Origin: CAIZGX01 sp964385405
GTDB lineage: Bacteria > Bacteroidota > Bacteroidia > Flavobacteriales_D > Sanyastnellaceae
Length of the DNA stretch: 64,000 nt
Direction: 5' to 3'
Assembly (NCBI GenBank): GCA_964385405.1
Contig: CAYLOT010000004.1
Coordinates: 1-64,000 of the forward strand
Shown: piece after piece, positions 59,346-64,000 of the stretch
Position numbering within the stretch: position 1 is the stretch's first letter
Layout: the number at the start of each line of letters is the position of its first letter
Made by a program: the position numbers and the translations under genes
The notes under the pieces: model-generated
The model's database searches: none
Told to the model about the DNA's origin: nothing
Seen by the model: only the letters and a program-made list of their open reading frames with translations

Positions 59346-61958
59346 TTAGCCGAGTTGTTCTTTAATCGCCGCGATCTTACTTAACGCGTCAGACTGCTTT
59401 TTACGCTCTGCTTCCAAAACGGCAGCAGGCGCATTTTGAACGAAGCGTTCATTCGAAAGCTTCGCCTCTACAGACTTTAAGAATCCTTCGAGGTAAGCCA
59501 ACTCTTCCTTCATCTTCGCTTGCTCTGCTTCAACATCTACTGATGCGGTGTAAGGAATGAAATATTCAACCCCGTTCACCATAAAGCTAAATGAAGGGCT
59601 CATCTTTTCAGTCACTTCATTCAACTCAGAAATATTACACAAATGTTTGAAGGCTGCATCGAACGAAGAATTTCTGTTCGCAGTTTTCATGAACGAGACA
59701 ACCAAGGCTTCTTTGTTCGGAAGGTTTTGTTTTTTGCGAATGTTACGAACCTCGGTAACCAACTGCTCAAACTCTTCAAATTCTTTTTGAAGGTTCGCAT
59801 CGAACGATTTTGCTGCTGGCCAATTTGAAATGCAGATCATTTCCGATTCGCTCTTCCATTCGCTCATGTGCTGCCACATTTCTTCTGTTAGGAAAGGCAT
59901 AAACGGATGCAGCACCTTCAAAAGATTTTTGAAAATCTCAAGTGTGTCGATGTATGTTTTTGAATCGATTCCTTTTCCGTAAGAGGGCTTCGCCATTTCT
60001 AAGTACCAAGCACAGAAGTCGTCCCAAATTAATTTGTACGTCTGCATCAACACTTCACTAATACGGAATTTGTCATATCCATCTTCCATTTCAGCAAGCA
60101 CTTGCTCGAAGCGATTGTTCATCCACTTCACAGCAATGGCGGAAGATTCAGGTTGTTCCAATGACGCATCAATCTTCTCTTCCCAACTCTTCACCAAACG
60201 GAACGCATTCCAAATTTTATTGGCGAAATTTCTTCCTTGTTCACACAACGACTCGTCAAAAGGAAGGTCATTTCCAGCAGGAGAAGAGAGCAACATTCCA
60301 ACACGAACACCGTCTGCTCCGAACTGTTGCATGAGCTCAATCGGATCGGGTGAGTTTCCCAGCGACTTGCTCATTTTTCTTCCTTGCTTATCGCGAACAA
60401 TACCGGTATAGTAAACGTTTTTAAAAGGGAAGTTTCCAACATATTCGTATCCTGCAACAATCATGCGTGCAACCCAGAAGAACATAATCTCTGGAGCAGT
60501 TACTAAATCGGCAGTGGGGTAGTAGTAGTCTAATTCTTCTTTCGAATAGAATCCGTCGAATACACTTATTGGCCACAACCACGAGCTGAACCAAGTGTCT
60601 AAAACATCTTCGTCTTGCTTCAAATCTGCGGCATTCCATGAAGCACCTTTGGCTTTAAACTGAGCAACAGCGTCTTCGATATTTTTCGCAACTTCAAAAC
60701 TTCCATCAGGGGCGTAGAACGCCGGAATGCGATGTCCCCACCACAATTGACGAGAAATACACCAGTCTTTGATATTCTCCATCCAGTTGCGATATGAGTT
60801 CTTGAATTTCGGAGGAAAGAATCGAATGGTGTCGTTCATAACGTTTTCCAGAGCAGGCTTGCTCAGGTCCTTCATATCTACGAACCATTGTAAAGAAAGA
60901 CGCGGTTCAATAACCACATCGGTGCGTTCTGAATATCCAACTTTATTCAAGTGCTCTTCGTTCTTCGCCAACAATCCAGCCGCATTTAAATCTTTCGCTA
61001 TTTGTTCACGAACCACAAAACGATCTTGTCCCACATACATTCCTCCGGCTTCTGAAACGGTTCCATCTGCATTCATCATGTTGATCACTTCGAGCTGGTA
61101 TTTTTCACCCAACATGAAGTCGTTCTGATCGTGTGCAGGAGTTACTTTCAAACATCCTGTTCCGAAATCCATTTCAACATATTCATCGGCAATGACAGGA
61201 ACAGCGCGGTTTACCAAAGGAACAATTACTTTCTTTCCATGGAGATGCGCATAACGTTCGTCTTTCGGATTTACACAAACGGCGGTATCTCCGAGAATGG
61301 TTTCAGGACGGGTAGTGGCAACGGTTAAAAATTCGTTGGTGCCTTCAATCTGATATTTCAAGAAATACAATTTCGATTGTACCTCTTTGTAAATTACTTC
61401 TTCATCTGAAAGGGCAGTAAGTGCAGCAGGATCCCAATTGATCATACGCTCGCCGCGATAGATTTTTCCTTTTTTGTGTAAGTCTACGAAGCAGTCGATG
61501 ACACTTTCATAATACTTCGGATCCATGGTGAAACGGGTGCGATCCCAATCGCAGCTCGCTCCCAACTTCTTCAGCTGATCCAAAATAATTCCACCGTGCT
61601 TGTGTGTCCATTCCCATGCATGTTCCAAGAACGCATCGCGAGAGAGGTCAGATTTTTTAATTCCTTCTTTGCGAAGTTTCTGAACCACTTTCGCTTCGGT
61701 TGCAATGGAGGCGTGGTCGGTACCCGGCACCCAACAAGCGTTGAATCCGCGCATGCGCGCACGACGAATAAGCAAATCTTGAATGGTGTTATTCAACATG
61801 TGCCCCATGTGCAACACACCCGTGACGTTTGGCGGAGGAATAACGATGGTGTACGCGGGCTTGTCGTTAGGAGTAGATTTAAAAACCTTCTTCTCTAGCC
61901 ACATTGCGTAAATGCGGTCTTCCGTCTCGTTTGGAGAGTATTTGCTTGGAATTTCCAT
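59346..61958 (-). CDS. valS: Valine--tRNA ligase
   Basis: The enzyme charges tRNA-Val. The 870-aa class I synthetase has the HIGH motif as HMGHMLNN after PPPNVTGVL, an editing domain, and the KMSKS motif as KMSKSLGNSPD. A C-terminal coiled-coil arm (EAEQAKMKEELAYLEGFL to KEQL) is also present. The start was moved to the ATG at 61958, because family members begin about MEIPSKYSP. A TAAATTTG box lies 18 nt upstream. Confidence 0.96.
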   Translation of the reverse strand: MEIPSKYSPNETEDRIYAMWLEKKVFKSTPNDKPAYTIVIPPPNVTGVLHMGHMLNNTIQDLLIRRARMRGFNACWVPGTDHASIATEAKVVQKLRKEGIKKSDLSRDAFLEHAWEWTHKHGGIILDQLKKLGASCDWDRTRFTMDPKYYESVIDCFVDLHKKGKIYRGERMINWDPAALTALSDEEVIYKEVQSKLYFLKYQIEGTNEFLTVATTRPETILGDTAVCVNPKDERYAHLHGKKVIVPLVNRAVPVIADEYVEMDFGTGCLKVTPAHDQNDFMLGEKYQLEVINMMNADGTVSEAGGMYVGQDRFVVREQIAKDLNAAGLLAKNEEHLNKVGYSERTDVVIEPRLSLQWFVDMKDLSKPALENVMNDTIRFFPPKFKNSYRNWMENIKDWCISRQLWWGHRIPAFYAPDGSFEVAKNIEDAVAQFKAKGASWNAADLKQDEDVLDTWFSSWLWPISVFDGFYSKEELDYYYPTADLVTAPEIMFFWVARMIVAGYEYVGNFPFKNVYYTGIVRDKQGRKMSKSLGNSPDPIELMQQFGADGVRVGMLLSSPAGNDLPFDESLCEQGRNFANKIWNAFRLVKSWEEKIDASLEQPESSAIAVKWMNNRFEQVLAEMEDGYDKFRISEVLMQTYKLIWDDFCAWYLEMAKPSYGKGIDSKTYIDTLEIFKNLLKVLHPFMPFLTEEMWQHMSEWKSESEMICISNWPAAKSFDANLQKEFEEFEQLVTEVRNIRKKQNLPNKEALVVSFMKTANRNSSFDAAFKHLCNISELNEVTEKMSPSFSFMVNGVEYFIPYTASVDVEAEQAKMKEELAYLEGFLKSVEAKLSNERFVQNAPAAVLEAERKKQSDALSKIAAIKEQLG

Positions 61959-61976
61959 GTGTGTTGAATGAAGGTG

Positions 61977-61984
61977 CAAATTTA
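61977..61984 (-). promoter_or_regulatory. Predicted -7 box of valS
   Basis: TAAATTTG on the minus strand (61984 to 61977) matches TAnnTTTG, with the start codon 18 nt on. Confidence 0.5.
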
Positions 61985-62019
61985 AGCACCACCCCTCAAC
62001 TTCTATCGGAAAATATTGA

Positions 62020-63054
62020 TTATTGAGAAATAACGGCTCTTATCATTTCGTCGCTCACTTCCACTTGAATTGAACATTGACCAATATCTGAAATCAATGA
62101 AAAGTGAAACACACCGTTCTTGTTCTTTTTATCGTTCAACATGAATTGAAAAATCTGCTCTGTTTCTTCTTTGTTGAAGGAAGGAAGTGGTCCGAAAATA
62201 TCAAGTAATCTCGTTTCAATCGTTTGAGCAATCGAAGTATTGAGCATACCCAACTTCACAGCAATTCGATTTTCAAGCACCATTCCCCAACCCACGGCAT
62301 TGCCATGAGTAATGGGATCGGATTTTTTCAGGAAGAATGATTCTATGGCATGGCCAATGGTGTGACCGTAATTCAATTTTTTTCGAACCGAATGTTCATT
62401 CGGGTCTGCTTTGGTAATTTCTGATTTTATTTCATTGGAACGTTTAACGAATACGGCAATGTTAGAAGCCTCATTCGGATTCACATGCGCTAAAGCCTCC
62501 CAGTACTCAGCGTCTGCAATTAGCGCATGCTTGAGCATTTCTGCAAATCCAGAGTTCAACTCTTTAACGTCAAGTGTATTGAGAAAGCCGGTAAAGACAA
62601 GAACGCTCTTGGGCCAGCTGAATAATCCAACAGCATTCTTTACATCCATTAAATCAATGCCGCACTTCCCGCCCATGGCGGCATCTACTTGTGCCATTAC
62701 GGTGGTGGGGATATTGATGAAATCAATTCCGCGTTTGTATGTTGAAGCAACAAAGCCTCCAATGTCGGAAATCACACCACCGCCAACGTTGAGTAATAGC
62801 GATTGTCTATCGGCATTGTTGTGCAATAGTTCTTCATACAATTGAGCAACGATTTCGAGTGATTTACTCTCTTCTCCAGCCGGAATTTCAATAATGGGAA
62901 CCTCATTAAGTGCGGGTATAGTTTCCAATAAAAATCGAACACAGTGTTCGTTCGTGTTGGTGTCGCAAAGAATAAATGTAGCCGAATGCGCGCTCACTTC
63001 TTCAGTGAGAATTTTTTGTATTTCGTCGAATGAATGAATGGTCTTGACGTTCAT
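62020..63054 (-). CDS. aroB: 3-dehydroquinate synthase
   Basis: The enzyme converts DAHP to 3-dehydroquinate, step two of the shikimate pathway, using NAD and a divalent metal. The 344-aa protein has GGGVISDIGGFVASTYKRGI, the zinc-binding Glu in SGFAEMLKHAL, and the His in LNYGHTIGHAIES. Length is normal. TAAATTCA on the minus strand (63069 to 63062) is a weak -7 box 7 nt before the ATG. Confidence 0.95.
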   Translation of the reverse strand: MNVKTIHSFDEIQKILTEEVSAHSATFILCDTNTNEHCVRFLLETIPALNEVPIIEIPAGEESKSLEIVAQLYEELLHNNADRQSLLLNVGGGVISDIGGFVASTYKRGIDFINIPTTVMAQVDAAMGGKCGIDLMDVKNAVGLFSWPKSVLVFTGFLNTLDVKELNSGFAEMLKHALIADAEYWEALAHVNPNEASNIAVFVKRSNEIKSEITKADPNEHSVRKKLNYGHTIGHAIESFFLKKSDPITHGNAVGWGMVLENRIAVKLGMLNTSIAQTIETRLLDIFGPLPSFNKEETEQIFQFMLNDKKNKNGVFHFSLISDIGQCSIQVEVSDEMIRAVISQ

Positions 63055-63164
63055 GAGGAAGTGAATTTATGACTTATTCTTTAGAACAACGTCTTCGTCT
63101 GTAGAAATCTTTGAGGCAACTTAAACTTACCTTTCCGTCTTTCAAGTACCTAACTAAAAAGATC

Positions 63165-63590
63165 ATGAACCTAACTGTTGCTTTGCAAGAGGTGTGGGCG
63201 AAACAGCCTCACCTCATACTTATCGCGGGATTTATTATCCTTGTCGGATTCGTTTCCAAAATGAAATTGTTTGCCAAAGCCAATCAGCCGATGGCAGCTG
63301 CATTTATTCCAATATGGGATTTGATGGTTGTTATGAAAATTATTGGGCGTCCTGTAAAACACGTCTGGTACTTTGCCATACCAGTGCTGAATATTTTCTT
63401 CGGATTTAAAGTGTTGGTTCAGTTAGCGCAGTCTTTTGGAAAACGCACGTATACAGACGCTTTTTTCGTTTGCTTGTTCAACGTTTTTTATGTGTTGAAT
63501 TTAGCCTTGTCGTATGATGAAGAATACGTAGGTCCTGTGTATCAAGACACCCTTGAGCCAGCCGCTGCTGTAGTGAAAGGAGTTGCCTAG
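63165..63590 (+). CDS. DUF5684-like small membrane protein
   Basis: This 141-aa protein has three hydrophobic segments (about residues 14-34, 50-65 and 75-95) and motifs FIPIWDLMVVMKIIGRPVKHVWYFAIPVLNIFFG. These match the DUF5684/signal-peptidase-neighbour type of membrane protein. The function is unknown. The ATG at 63165 is preferred. The ATG at 63111 lies before a TACCTTTC box (63129-63136) preceded by TTG at 63110-63112. Its TAG stop overlaps the hutU stop in the palindrome CTAG. Confidence 0.68.
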   Translation: MNLTVALQEVWAKQPHLILIAGFIILVGFVSKMKLFAKANQPMAAAFIPIWDLMVVMKIIGRPVKHVWYFAIPVLNIFFGFKVLVQLAQSFGKRTYTDAFFVCLFNVFYVLNLALSYDEEYVGPVYQDTLEPAAAVVKGVA

Positions 63591-64000
63591 TGAATAAATG
63601 AGTCCAATGAAATTTTCACTTCTTGAGGAAGTGTTACTTTCAATAGTGGCTCTTGTTCCATTGCACGTTCAATTGCAAAAACAGCTTCTTTGTTTCGTGC
63701 CCAACTTCTTCGTGCGATTCCGTTGTTCACGTCCCAGTGCAACATGCTGCGTAATTTTTTATCGCTTGCTTCAGAGCCATCGAGTAGCATTCCGAATCCA
63801 CCGTTAATTACTTCTCCCCAACCTACACCACCGCCGTTGTGTAAGCTTACCCAGGTAGCTCCGCGGAAAGCGTCTCCTACAAAATTCTGAACCGCCATAT
63901 CAGCAGTGAATCGAGAACCATCGTAGATGTTGCTCGTTTCGCGGTAGGGGGAATCGGTTCCACTTACATCGTGATGATCTCTTCCTAAAACCACAGGACC
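63587..64000 (-). CDS. hutU: Urocanate hydratase, C-terminal part (runs off the window)
   Basis: The enzyme hydrates urocanate to imidazolonepropionate in histidine breakdown. Only the last 137 codons are present. The segment GPVVLGRDHHDVSGTDSPYRET, TADMAVQNFVGDAFRGATWVSLHNGGGVGWGEV and NGGFGMLLDGS is highly characteristic of the NAD-binding C-terminal region. The 5' end lies beyond base 64000 on the minus strand, so the start cannot be given. Confidence 0.94.
   Translation of the reverse strand, partial: GPVVLGRDHHDVSGTDSPYRETSNIYDGSRFTADMAVQNFVGDAFRGATWVSLHNGGGVGWGEVINGGFGMLLDGSEASDKKLRSMLHWDVNNGIARRSWARNKEAVFAIERAMEQEPLLKVTLPQEVKISLDSFIH

Overview
The window reads as a contiguous chromosome segment of a Bacteroidota bacterium, most likely Flavobacteriales. 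The signs are many Bacteroidota -7 promoter boxes (TAnnTTTG or TAnnTTCG), almost no obvious Shine-Dalgarno use, several secreted proteins with type IX secretion (T9SS) C-terminal sorting tails, outer-membrane (OM) receptors with carboxypeptidase-like N-terminal domains, and family-typical pairs such as MbnP/MbnH and HYC_CC_PP/HMA/TonB receptor. I cannot name a genus. Ten Ns at 52300-52309 are an assembly gap inside lysS.

Layout. 97-9458: an OM receptor-like barrel, a long array of tiny hairpins, then a TetR-TolC-MFP-RND efflux operon. 9459-16593: terminators, a CPBP membrane protease, a MacB-type permease, rfbD and ogt overlapping tail to tail, and a yicC-gmk-nadD operon. 16669-26347: ferrochelatase, a large T9SS surface protein, a metal-acquisition set (HYC_CC_PP protein, HMA protein, Cys-rich TonB receptor), and an ALDH7-type dehydrogenase coupled to a TlpA-like protein. 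26424-42775: a glucan-utilisation island with GH16, two multi-repeat T9SS carbohydrate-binding proteins, a degenerate-Nudix NrtR-type regulator, and a seven-gene operon (clan GH-A glycosidase, two OM barrels, two surface lipoproteins, GH3, GH16-like lipoprotein). 42794-51510: gmhA, a PhnA-type protein, a YifB ATPase, the MbnH/MbnP pair, tRNA-Arg(CCU), a thioesterase and a giant OM protein. 51503-64000: lysS-rsmI-hypothetical, tonB-small membrane protein-PstS-like-TPR, an esterase, valS, aroB, a small membrane protein, and the 3' end of hutU.

How the genes work together. The glucan island has the enzyme set expected for beta-1,3-glucan: surface GH16 endo-cleavage, a second endo-acting clan A enzyme, and GH3 exo-cleavage. 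It has no SusC/SusD pair; two translationally coupled, non-TonB barrels take that place. A 15-bp palindrome (TTGT-N7-ACAA) occurs three times at the promoters around the Nudix regulator. In two cases its first TTG sits 18 bp from a -7 box, so it probably is the -33 element and regulation would be by repression.

The most unusual non-genic structure is a family of intergenic arrays built from 9-17-nt hairpins. Stem sequences differ from unit to unit, loops are mostly 3 nt, and spacers are constant (CA or TG in two arrays, TCAT in another). Pairing is conserved while sequence is not. One array has run into the 3' end of a coding sequence. A second genome-style pattern is that at many promoters the -7 box ends 3-6 nt before the ATG, which predicts leaderless mRNAs.
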